A DNA stretch of 64,000 nucleotides from UBA2219 sp964612075 (GTDB lineage Bacteria > Desulfobacterota > Deferrimicrobia > Deferrimicrobiales > Deferrimicrobiaceae). Positions 15,362 to 22,904 of the stretch are shown here, in pieces. Under the pieces are notes generated by a model, which was not told the DNA's origin, did no database searches, and saw only the letters and a list, made by a program, of their open reading frames with translations. The first letter of the stretch is position 1. Each line of letters starts with the position of its first letter. Made by a program: the position numbers and the translations under genes. Location of the stretch: the NCBI GenBank assembly GCA_964612075.1, contig CAZTFC010000005.1, positions 1 through 64,000 of the forward strand, read 5' to 3'.

Positions 15362-17356
15362 TCAGCCGAGCCTCCAAAGAAGCAGCGCCAGGAGGGCCAG
15401 CACCACGTAGAGCACGTAGACCTGGATCCTTCCGTGCTGGATCCCCCGGACGCGGGACAGCAGGCTGCCGACGCCGGCGAACGCCGGCCGCCAGAAGTTC
15501 TCCTTGAACACGTCGGGGGTATGGGTGGCGAACCCGGCCTCCGAGGGAAGCAGCCCCGCGGGGCGGGTGAATTCGCGCCGCGACATGCGAAGGAACCGGA
15601 ACATCCGGACGATCGGCTGGGCGAACGACGAGGCCGTGTACTGCATCCTCGGCGTGGGCCGGGAGTAGCCGCAGTCCCACGTTCCCCCCACCTCCACCCT
15701 TCGGCCGGCGAGCAGCAGGCGGCGCAGGCCGGCCAGCGCGCCCGCCAGCAGCAGGAACCCCAGGCCGAAGCCCGTGACGAAGCGCAGCGACGCCGCGCCG
15801 GCGCGAAGGCCGTCGGCGATCTCCGCCTCGGGGATCGCGGCCGCCGAGGCGATCACGTCGCCCATCCCGCCGACCAGCAGGGGGCCGGCGAGCCCGCAAA
15901 GGACGCAGGCCGCGGCGAGGATCGCCATGGACGCGCGCATCGGCGCGCCGCATTCGCGCGCCGGCCGGGATTCCTCCTCCCTGGGCTCGCCGAGGAAGAC
16001 GATCCCGAAGGCCTTGGCGAAGCATGCGGCGGCCAGCCCCCCGATGAGGGCCAGCCCCCCGATGACCAGCAGCCCGGGGACCGACAGGAAGGACGACACG
16101 GAGGAGGACGACCTGTAGGACGCCAGGTAGATCAGGAACTCGCTGACGAAGCCGTTTAAGGGCGGCAGTCCGCAGATGGCGGCCGAACCGATCAGGAAGG
16201 ACGCGGCGGTCCACTTCATGCCGCGCGCCAGGCCGCCGAGCCGGTCGATATCGAGGGTGTGCGCCGCGTGCTGCACCGCCCCCGCCCCCAGGAAGAGGAG
16301 CCCCTTGAACAGCGCGTGGTTGGCCACGTGGAGCAGACATCCGGCGTACGCCAGGGCGGCGACCGGGCCGTTCCCCGCGCTGCGCCCAAGGAGGCCCATG
16401 CCGAGCCCCAGGGTGATGATCCCGATGTTCTCCACGCTGTGATAGGCCAGGAGGCGCTTCAGGTCGTGCTGGGCCAGGGCGAACAGCACGCCCAGCACCC
16501 CCGATAGCAGCCCCATGGCGACCAGCGTCCAGCCCCACCAGGTCTCGGGCGTGCCGAGGAAGGTCAGGACCCGGAGCAGACCGTAGATCCCGGTCTTGAT
16601 CATCATCCCGGACATGAGCGCCGACACGTGCGAAGGGGCCGCCGGATGCGCCTCCGGAAGCCAGATGTGCATGGGCATCAGCCCCGCCTTGGTCCCGAAG
16701 CCGACAAGCGCCAGCAGGAAGGCGACACCGAGCGTCGCGGAGCCCGAACCGGCGAACCCCGTGTAGTCGGAGAATTCGAGCGACCCGGACGGCCCCGCCA
16801 TCAGCACGAAAAGCGCCAGCAGGCAGACGGTGCCCAGCTGGGTGGCGACCATGTAGGTCCATCCCGCCTTCCGGACTTCCGGCCGCTCGCTCTCGAACAT
16901 GACCAGGAAGTAGGACGAAAGCGACATGGCTTCCCACGCGATGAGGAACAGCAGGGCGTTGCGCGCCAGGCAGACCATCGCCATGCTGGCCACGAGGAGG
17001 TTGAAGAAGAGCCAGGAGGGGCCGGTGCCCTTCCTGCCGTCCCAGGCCGCGAGGTACCGGGCGCCAAAGAGCGCGCAGACCGCCGAGATCCCGAAGACGA
17101 GCAGGAGGAAGAACGAGGTCAGCCCGTCGGCCGCGACCGTGAACGAGCCCCCGAGCGGCGCGTTCCAGGGAAGCGTCCACGAAGGGCCGGGGCCGCCGGC
17201 GGCGAGCAGGAGCAGCGCGCCCGCGAAGCCCGCGGCGCAGGATGCGACGCAGGAGCCGGCCCCCACGGCGTTGACGAGGCCGCACCTCTTCCACGGGAGC
17301 AGCGAAGCCAGCCCCCCGGCCAGCAGCAGCATCGGCGCAAGGAGGACGAGCGTCAC
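15362..17356 (-). CDS. Ehr/Hyf-like complex: HyfB-like antiporter-type membrane subunit
   Basis: This 664-residue NuoL/MrpA-MrpD-family protein has about 16 membrane helices. It shows the helix-5 glutamate in LLFLIAWEAMSLSSYFLV, helix-7 lysine in GTKAGLMPMHIWLPEAHP, and ALAQHDLKRLLAYHSVENIG. The C-terminal part carries a charged stretch (WDCGYSRPTPRMQYTASSF) characteristic of HyfB/HycC-like subunits. The GTG start at 17356 overlaps the TGA of the upstream regulator gene (GTGA). It is the first structural subunit of the operon and probably one of two ion-pumping units of the complex. Confidence 0.88.
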   Translation of the reverse strand: MTLVLLAPMLLLAGGLASLLPWKRCGLVNAVGAGSCVASCAAGFAGALLLLAAGGPGPSWTLPWNAPLGGSFTVAADGLTSFFLLLVFGISAVCALFGARYLAAWDGRKGTGPSWLFFNLLVASMAMVCLARNALLFLIAWEAMSLSSYFLVMFESERPEVRKAGWTYMVATQLGTVCLLALFVLMAGPSGSLEFSDYTGFAGSGSATLGVAFLLALVGFGTKAGLMPMHIWLPEAHPAAPSHVSALMSGMMIKTGIYGLLRVLTFLGTPETWWGWTLVAMGLLSGVLGVLFALAQHDLKRLLAYHSVENIGIITLGLGMGLLGRSAGNGPVAALAYAGCLLHVANHALFKGLLFLGAGAVQHAAHTLDIDRLGGLARGMKWTAASFLIGSAAICGLPPLNGFVSEFLIYLASYRSSSSVSSFLSVPGLLVIGGLALIGGLAAACFAKAFGIVFLGEPREEESRPARECGAPMRASMAILAAACVLCGLAGPLLVGGMGDVIASAAAIPEAEIADGLRAGAASLRFVTGFGLGFLLLAGALAGLRRLLLAGRRVEVGGTWDCGYSRPTPRMQYTASSFAQPIVRMFRFLRMSRREFTRPAGLLPSEAGFATHTPDVFKENFWRPAFAGVGSLLSRVRGIQHGRIQVYVLYVVLALLALLLWRLG

Positions 17357-18024
17357 GGTTCCCCCGGCAGGACCGCCTTTTCCAGGCGGGACAGCTCGGA
17401 AAGGATCGCGGGACGAAGGGGGACTTCATGGAGGAAAGAGGTCAGCGAGTCTTCCCGGAGCAGCCGGACCAGCCGGGCCAGCGTCCGGAGATGCTCCTGC
17501 AGCGTCATCAGGAGCAGGAGGAACACGATCGAGACCTTCTCCCCGTCGACGTATCCGAAATCCACGGGGTGCTCCAGGAAAAAGAGCCCGATGCACGACG
17601 GGATGTCCGATCGGGGCGCCCACATCGGCACGACCGGGTGGGGCGCGGCGATGCCTTTGCCGATGCCGCTCGAGCAGAGCGACTCCCGCTCCCAGATCGC
17701 CTTGAAAAGCGCGGGGCGCACGGGCGCCGGCACGCAGGGGGTCTCCTCGACGACCTCCCGCAGGACCTCGTGGGGGCTGTCGCCCGCGATCCGGTAATGG
17801 ATCCCGCCGATGTCGATCAGCTCTCGGATCGACGCGCCGCGGGGCGGGGGCGAAAAGCGGGGGGAGGCGGCCACGCCCGAGGGAAGGAGGTCCGCCAGGC
17901 TCTCGACCGGAAAACGCCACTGCCCGCCGACGCGGATCCCTTTCATCTCTCCCCGCCAGAGCATGCGCCGGACGGTCTTTTCGGAGACCCGCAGCTCGCG
18001 CGCGACTTCCTGGATGGACATCAT
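17353..18024 (-). CDS. Helix-turn-helix / PTS EIIA-like (PtsN-type) fusion regulator
   Basis: This protein has an excisionase/MerR-type DNA-binding domain (SIQEVARELRVSEKTVRRML) and, after a Pro-rich linker, a PtsN-like EIIA domain with the phosphorylatable histidine in GIGKGIAAPHP. The fusion suggests a DNA-bound regulator that reads phosphoryl flux of the nitrogen PTS. It heads the Ehr operon and overlaps its first gene (GTGA), so it may control that operon. I start at ATG 18024 because the HTH begins there and a promoter lies across the preceding bases. The frame also has ATG 18051, which adds nine residues. Neither start has a clear ribosome site. No PTS HPr or EI gene is in this window. 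Confidence 0.82.
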   Translation of the reverse strand: MMSIQEVARELRVSEKTVRRMLWRGEMKGIRVGGQWRFPVESLADLLPSGVAASPRFSPPPRGASIRELIDIGGIHYRIAGDSPHEVLREVVEETPCVPAPVRPALFKAIWERESLCSSGIGKGIAAPHPVVPMWAPRSDIPSCIGLFFLEHPVDFGYVDGEKVSIVFLLLLMTLQEHLRTLARLVRLLREDSLTSFLHEVPLRPAILSELSRLEKAVLPGEP

Positions 18025-18032
18025 GGGACACA

Positions 18033-18061
18033 AATGTACAAGTTTTGCCATGAAAGGTCAA
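18033..18061 (-). promoter_or_regulatory. Sigma70-like promoter of the Ehr operon, possibly giving a leaderless mRNA
   Basis: On the minus strand TTGACC (18061-18056), a 17-bp spacer and TACATT (18038-18033) fit sigma70. Transcription would begin near 18026, one or two bases before ATG 18024. The -35/-10 elements overlap the alternative upstream start, which argues against that start being used from this promoter. Confidence 0.5.
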
Positions 18062-18135
18062 CATGCGGCGTTCATCCGACGGAAGCCCGCGCCGGAAAAC
18101 TCCTCTTCCGGCTTTTTTCCGAATGCCGCTAAATC

Positions 18136-18154
18136 GATGATGATAATCATTCAA
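18136..18154. promoter_or_regulatory. Fur-box-like operator upstream of the TonB receptor operon
   Basis: The 19-bp segment GATGATGATAATCATTCAA matches the classical Fur box consensus at 15 of 19 positions by my count, with the core GATAATCATT intact. It lies about 110 bp before the first TonB receptor start and about 110 bp from the divergent regulator gene. Iron-dependent repression of the receptors is the natural reading. A role on the divergent side is possible. Confidence 0.7.
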
Positions 18155-18261
18155 GAATTCTCCATTGAAAACCGATAGGAATAGCGCTCGATACGGAAAT
18201 CGCGATCGTATCGGCCGCACTTTCAGGCGCCGGGCGAATCCGCCGGAACATGAGGAAAGAG

Positions 18262-20283
18262 ATGGCAAAAACAACTTTTGATGTCCGCGCCTTGCTCCTA
18301 CGCCTCCCGCGGTTGCTCTTCCTGCTTCTCGCCGCCCTGACGGCCGTGCCGGCGGTCGCCGCGGACCTGCTGGACATGAGCCTGGAATCGCTGATGAACG
18401 TGACCGTCGTCGGGGCCTCGCGCTACGAGCAGAAAATCACGGAGGCGCCGTCCTACGCGAGCATCGTGACGGCCGAGGACATTAAAAAGAACGGATACAG
18501 GAACCTGGGCGACCTGCTCCGGACGCTTCCCGGGGTCTACGTTTCGTACAACCGCATCTTCCCGACCGTCGGCTTCCGCGGTTTCCTCGTTCCCGGGAGT
18601 TTCAATTCCCGGGTCCTTCTCCTGGTCGACGGCCACGTCGTCAACAACAGCGTCTACGAGCACGCTCCCGTCGGAAACGACTTCCCGGTGGACATCGACC
18701 TCGTGGAGCGGGTGGAAGTGGTGCGGGGCCCCAGCTCCTCCCTGTACGGCGCGAACGCCTTCTTCGGCGTCATCAACGTCATCACGAAGCGGGGCGGGAA
18801 CATCGACGGGGTCGAAGCCTCCGGCAGCGCCGGGAGCTGGCGGACGTTCGCGGGCCGGGCGACGCTGGGAAAGGAATTTTCCGGGGGGGCCGAGCTCCTC
18901 CTCTCCGGATCCGCCGCCGGCAGCGAGGGGCAGGACCTCTACTTCCCCGAGTACGACAACACGGCCACCAACAACGGGGTCGCCGAGAACGACGACCACG
19001 AAAAGTACAACAGCCTGTTCGCCAAGGCCTCCTGGGGCGATTTCACCTTCGAGGCGGTCCGCGCCTACCGGAAGAAGGATTTGCCTACCGGGCAATACGG
19101 GACGGCCTTCGACGACGACCGGACGAACGCCGAAGACCTGTCGGGCTACGTCGACCTGCGGTACGAGAAGGACCTGGCCAACGGCGTGAACGTCCTCGCG
19201 CGGAGCTATTTCGACCATTTCAGCTACAACGGCGACGCCATCTATTCCTTCGACCCCTCCCTGGTGAACAAGAACCGGGGGGACAGCGAGTCGTGGGGGG
19301 TCGAGCTGAAGACGGTCGCGAAGGTGCGGGAGCGCCACCGGGTGACCGCGGGCGGGGAGTTCCGGTACGACTTCCGCAAGGACCAGCAGAACTTCTACGA
19401 GGGAATCTCCCCGGCCAACCTCGATTCCAGGCAGTCGTCCAAGGAATGGGCGGCGTACCTGCAGGACGAGTTCCGGATCCACCCGAAGCTGATCCTCAAC
19501 GCCGGGGTGCGGTACGACCATTACAGCACCTTCGGCGGGACGACGAACCCGCGCCTCGGCCTGATCTGGATGCCGCGGGAGAAGACGGCGGCCAAGCTGC
19601 TCTACGGAAGGGCGTTCCGCTCCCCGAACTCCTTCGAGATGTACTTCGGAAACATCGGGTGGGTGAAGCCGAACCCGGGCGTCCGGCCGGAGACCATCCA
19701 CTCGTACGAGGCCATCCTCGAGCAATACGCGCAAGGGTTGGGCGCCGACTGGAAATTCACCGCCGCCGCCTACCACTACCGTATCAAGGGCCTCATCACG
19801 CTGCAGGCCGATCCCGCCGACGGGCAGTACTTCTTCGGCAACAACCAGTCGATCGAGGCCGACGGGATGGAGCTGGAGGCGGAAGGGAAGCTTTCCGGCG
19901 GGATCGAGGGGCGGGCGAGCTACGCGTTCCAGCGCGCGGAATACACCGATACGGGATCGACCATCCCCAATTCGCCGAAACACATGGCGAAGCTCAACCT
20001 CTCTTTCCCTCTGCTGGCGGGCAAGCTCTACCTGTCCCCCGAAGCGCAGTACGTCGGCCGCCGGCAGAACACCGCGGGGAAGACGCAAGGGACCGTGCAG
20101 GGGTACTTCGTGGCGAACGCCACCCTGCTCGCGCGGGAGCTGCCGTGGGGGCTGGAGCTGTCCGCGAGCGTCTACAACCTTTTCGACCAGGACTACGCCG
20201 ACCTCGCGGGGGCCGAGAACCTGCAGAACTCCCTGCCGCAGGACGGCCGCAGCTACCGGATCAAGGCGACGGCCAGGTTTTAA
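18262..20283 (+). CDS. TonB-dependent outer-membrane receptor 1
   Basis: This is an outer-membrane beta-barrel receptor of about 673 residues with a signal peptide (hydrophobic LLFLLLAALTAVPAVAA), an N-terminal plug and a C-terminal barrel ending in Phe (IKATARF). Plug motifs are MSLESLMNVTV, GVINVITKR and VEVVRGPSSSLYGANAFFG. The substrate cannot be told; the Fur-like site suggests a ferric complex. I start at ATG 18262 with GAGGAAAG six bases upstream; ATG 18250 is also in frame. It shares high identity with the next gene, including a 182-bp tract differing at about eight bases. No exbB, exbD or tonB is in this window. Confidence 0.9.
   Translation: MAKTTFDVRALLLRLPRLLFLLLAALTAVPAVAADLLDMSLESLMNVTVVGASRYEQKITEAPSYASIVTAEDIKKNGYRNLGDLLRTLPGVYVSYNRIFPTVGFRGFLVPGSFNSRVLLLVDGHVVNNSVYEHAPVGNDFPVDIDLVERVEVVRGPSSSLYGANAFFGVINVITKRGGNIDGVEASGSAGSWRTFAGRATLGKEFSGGAELLLSGSAAGSEGQDLYFPEYDNTATNNGVAENDDHEKYNSLFAKASWGDFTFEAVRAYRKKDLPTGQYGTAFDDDRTNAEDLSGYVDLRYEKDLANGVNVLARSYFDHFSYNGDAIYSFDPSLVNKNRGDSESWGVELKTVAKVRERHRVTAGGEFRYDFRKDQQNFYEGISPANLDSRQSSKEWAAYLQDEFRIHPKLILNAGVRYDHYSTFGGTTNPRLGLIWMPREKTAAKLLYGRAFRSPNSFEMYFGNIGWVKPNPGVRPETIHSYEAILEQYAQGLGADWKFTAAAYHYRIKGLITLQADPADGQYFFGNNQSIEADGMELEAEGKLSGGIEGRASYAFQRAEYTDTGSTIPNSPKHMAKLNLSFPLLAGKLYLSPEAQYVGRRQNTAGKTQGTVQGYFVANATLLARELPWGLELSASVYNLFDQDYADLAGAENLQNSLPQDGRSYRIKATARF
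19438..19619 (+). repeat. Near-identical barrel tract shared by the two TonB receptor genes, copy 1
   Basis: This 182-bp stretch matches 21469-21650 with about eight mismatches by eye, starting at TCCAAGGAATGGG and ending at GGGCGTTCCG. It is clearly more similar than the flanking barrel sequence, which suggests recent recombination or gene conversion between the paralogues. Confidence 0.75.
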
Positions 20284-20298
20284 GGGAAGAAGGGCGGA

Positions 20299-22314
20299 AT
20301 GCGCAGACGCTTCCAAATTTTGCTCCTCCTCGCGCTCCTCGCCGCCCTGGCGGCTGCGCCTGCACGCGCCGCCGGCCCCGCCGACCTGACGGGGATGAGC
20401 CTCGAGTCCCTTCTGGACGTGACCGTCTCCGGGGCTTCCCGCTACGAGCAGAGAGCGAGCGAGGCGCCCACGTACGCCAGCGTCGTGACCGCCGAGGAAA
20501 TCCGCAAGTACGGCTACAGGACCCTCGCGGACCTTCTCCGGTCGCTGCCCGGCATCTTCGTCACCAACGACCGGAACTACAGCTACGTGGGGATCCGCGG
20601 GTTCCAGCCCGCGGGGGATTATAACAGCCGGGTGCTCCTCCTCGTGGACGGCCACCGCGTCAACAACAGCATCTACGACCAGGCCCCGATCGGGAACGAC
20701 TTCCCCGTCGACATCGACCTCGTGGAGCGCGTGGAGGTCGTCCGCGGCCCCTCCTCGTCCCTGTACGGCTCCAACGCCTTCTTCGGGGTCATCAACGTCA
20801 TCACGAAGCGGGCCTACGACATCGACGGCGCGGAAATTTCCGGCAGCGCCGGGAGCTGGCGGACGTACAAAGGCCGGGCGACGGCGGCGAAGGATTACAT
20901 AATGAACGGCCCCGCGATCCTCGTCTCGGGAACGGCCGCCGACAGCCGGGGGCAGGACCTGTACTTCCCGGAATACGACGATCCGGCGACCAACAACGGC
21001 GTCGCGGAAGGCGACGACAGGGAACGGTACGACAGCCTGTTCGCGAAGGTCTCCTGGGGCGATTTCACCCTGGAAGGGGCGCGCGGGAGCCGCACGAAAC
21101 GGTTGCCGACGGCATCCTTCGGCACGGTCTTCGACGCGGACGGGACGTACACCGGCGACCGCACGGGCTTCCTGGACCTCCGGTACGAAAAGGACGTCGA
21201 CAGCGGCCTGAACCTGATGGCGCGCGCCTATTACGACGAGTACTACTACTGGGCGGACTACATCTTCAACTACGCGCCGGGCGATCCCGACGTGATCAAC
21301 AAGGACTACGCGAAGGCCTCCTCCTTCGGCGCGGAGCTGAAAGCCGTCAAGACGGTCCGGGACCGCCACCGCCTGACGGCGGGCGTGGAGTTCCGCAACG
21401 ATTACCGCAAGGACCAGCAGAACTACGACCTCGGCTTCCCGCCTCCCTTCGTCGACTCCCACCAGTCTTCCAAGGAATGGGGGGCGTACCTGCAGGACGA
21501 GTTCCGGATCCACCCGAAGCTGATCCTGAACGCCGGCGTGCGGTACGACCATTACAGCACCTTCGGCGGGACGACGAACCCGCGCCTCGGCCTGATCTGG
21601 ACGCCGCGGGAGAAGACGGCGGTCAAGCTTTTGTACGGAAGGGCGTTCCGGACCCCGACCAGCTACGAGCTGTACTACGGGGACTACCTGACGACGAAGC
21701 CGAACCCGGACCTTCGCCCGGAGACGATCCGCTCGATCGAGGCGGTCCTCGAGCAGCGGATGGAGGGGCTCGGCGGCTCCTGGAAGGCGACCGTGTCCGC
21801 CTTCCACAACCGCATCGACGATCTCATCACGATGCAGCCGGATCCGTCCGACGGGCTGGACCACTTCGGCAACAACGAATCGATCGAGACGAACGGGCTG
21901 GAGCTGGAGCTGGAAGGGAGGCTTCCGGGCGGCATCCAGGGGCGCGCCAGCTACGCCTGGCAGAGGGCGGAGTACCGGCACGGGGGAGGCACGTTCCCCA
22001 ACTCGCCGAAGGACATGGCGAAGCTGAACCTGTCCTTCCCGCTGCTCCCCGGCAGGCTCTTCCTTTCCCCCGAGGCGCAGTACATCGGCCCGAGGAAAAC
22101 CCTTCCGGGCAAGGCGCAGGAATCCGTGGGGGGATACACGGTGGCCAACGCCACGCTCCTCGCGCGGAAGCTGCCGTGGGGGCTGGAGCTGTCCGCGAGC
22201 GTGTACAACCTGTTCGACAAGCGCTACGCCGATCCGGCGGACACCGAACACCTGCAGGATTCCATCCCGCAGGACGGCCGCAGCTACCGGATCCAGGCGA
22301 CGTGCAGGTTCTGA
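20299..22314 (+). CDS. TonB-dependent outer-membrane receptor 2
   Basis: This 671-residue paralogue of the preceding receptor has the same layout: signal peptide (FQILLLLALLAALAAAPARA), plug with MSLESLLDVTV and VEVVRGPSSSLYGSNAFFG, and a barrel ending in RIQATCRF. It starts 15 bp after the first receptor, with a GAAGGGCGG purine stretch upstream. Divergence is concentrated in extracellular-loop-like segments, for example around the sequence after MARAYYDEYYYW, so the two probably recognise different ligands or ligand variants. The conserved periplasmic plug suggests the same inner-membrane partner. A YfiR-like protein and a sensor kinase follow in the same operon. Confidence 0.9.
   Translation: MRRRFQILLLLALLAALAAAPARAAGPADLTGMSLESLLDVTVSGASRYEQRASEAPTYASVVTAEEIRKYGYRTLADLLRSLPGIFVTNDRNYSYVGIRGFQPAGDYNSRVLLLVDGHRVNNSIYDQAPIGNDFPVDIDLVERVEVVRGPSSSLYGSNAFFGVINVITKRAYDIDGAEISGSAGSWRTYKGRATAAKDYIMNGPAILVSGTAADSRGQDLYFPEYDDPATNNGVAEGDDRERYDSLFAKVSWGDFTLEGARGSRTKRLPTASFGTVFDADGTYTGDRTGFLDLRYEKDVDSGLNLMARAYYDEYYYWADYIFNYAPGDPDVINKDYAKASSFGAELKAVKTVRDRHRLTAGVEFRNDYRKDQQNYDLGFPPPFVDSHQSSKEWGAYLQDEFRIHPKLILNAGVRYDHYSTFGGTTNPRLGLIWTPREKTAVKLLYGRAFRTPTSYELYYGDYLTTKPNPDLRPETIRSIEAVLEQRMEGLGGSWKATVSAFHNRIDDLITMQPDPSDGLDHFGNNESIETNGLELELEGRLPGGIQGRASYAWQRAEYRHGGGTFPNSPKDMAKLNLSFPLLPGRLFLSPEAQYIGPRKTLPGKAQESVGGYTVANATLLARKLPWGLELSASVYNLFDKRYADPADTEHLQDSIPQDGRSYRIQATCRF
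21469..21650 (+). repeat. Near-identical barrel tract shared by the two TonB receptor genes, copy 2
   Basis: Partner of 19438-19619, in direct orientation, offset 2031 bp. Direct repeats of this identity could also support deletion or fusion of the two receptor genes by recombination. Confidence 0.75.
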
Positions 22315-22327
22315 CGGGGAGCCGGGG

Positions 22328-22900
22328 ATGACCGACCGACGGCGACATAGGGCGCTTCGCCTGCTCCTCGCCCTCGCCCTGCTCCTCGGGACCGCCCTCC
22401 CGCGCCCGGCGCTGGGGGAACAGCCGTCGACGAAGGAGTACGAGGTCAAGGCCGCCTTCCTGTTCAACTTCACGAAGTTCGTGACCTGGGGCGATGCGGC
22501 GCCGGCGGACGCGGGCAAGCCGTTCGTCATCGCCGTCGTCGGCGAGGACCCCTTCGGGGAGGCCCTTTCTGTCCTGGAGGGCAAGACCGCCCAGGGGAGG
22601 CCGATCGTCGTGCAGAGGGTGTCCGGCGTCGAATCCTTGAGGAACTGCCGCATCCTGTTCGTCTCCTCGTCGGCGGGGGACCGCCTCCCGTCGATCCTTC
22701 GCGCCGCCCACGCGAGGAACATCCTGACCGTCGGCGACATGGACCGGTTCGCCCAGCGGGGCGGCGTCATCGGGCTGGTCCTCGCGGGCGACCGGATCGG
22801 CTTCGAGGTCAACACGGAATCGGCGAGGCAGGCGGGGCTGACCATCAGCTCGAAGCTGCTCTCCCTGGCCAAGGCCATCCACCACGAAGGCGTGAAATAA
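22328..22900 (+). CDS. YfiR-like periplasmic protein (DUF4154)
   Basis: This 190-residue secreted protein has a basic signal peptide and hydrophobic core (LLLALALLLGTALPRPALG). The mature part opens with the family signature YEVKAAFLFNFTKFVTW and continues through FVIAVVGEDPFG to IGFEVNTESARQAGLTISSKLL, the DUF4154/YfiR fold. In Pseudomonas, YfiR represses the diguanylate cyclase YfiN by acting on its periplasmic domain. It has only one mature cysteine (Cys107), so the redox-sensitive disulfides of Pseudomonas YfiR are absent. It lies between the TonB receptors and a CHASE8 kinase, its likely partner. Confidence 0.9.
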   Translation: MTDRRRHRALRLLLALALLLGTALPRPALGEQPSTKEYEVKAAFLFNFTKFVTWGDAAPADAGKPFVIAVVGEDPFGEALSVLEGKTAQGRPIVVQRVSGVESLRNCRILFVSSSAGDRLPSILRAAHARNILTVGDMDRFAQRGGVIGLVLAGDRIGFEVNTESARQAGLTISSKLLSLAKAIHHEGVK

Positions 22901-22904
22901 GCGC

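Noticed and set aside
18298..22878. 1526-codon open frame antisense to both TonB receptor genes
   Set aside because: It is Arg/Pro/Val-rich, has no domain, and lies opposite two clear receptors and yfiR. Long antisense frames are normal in GC-rich DNA.
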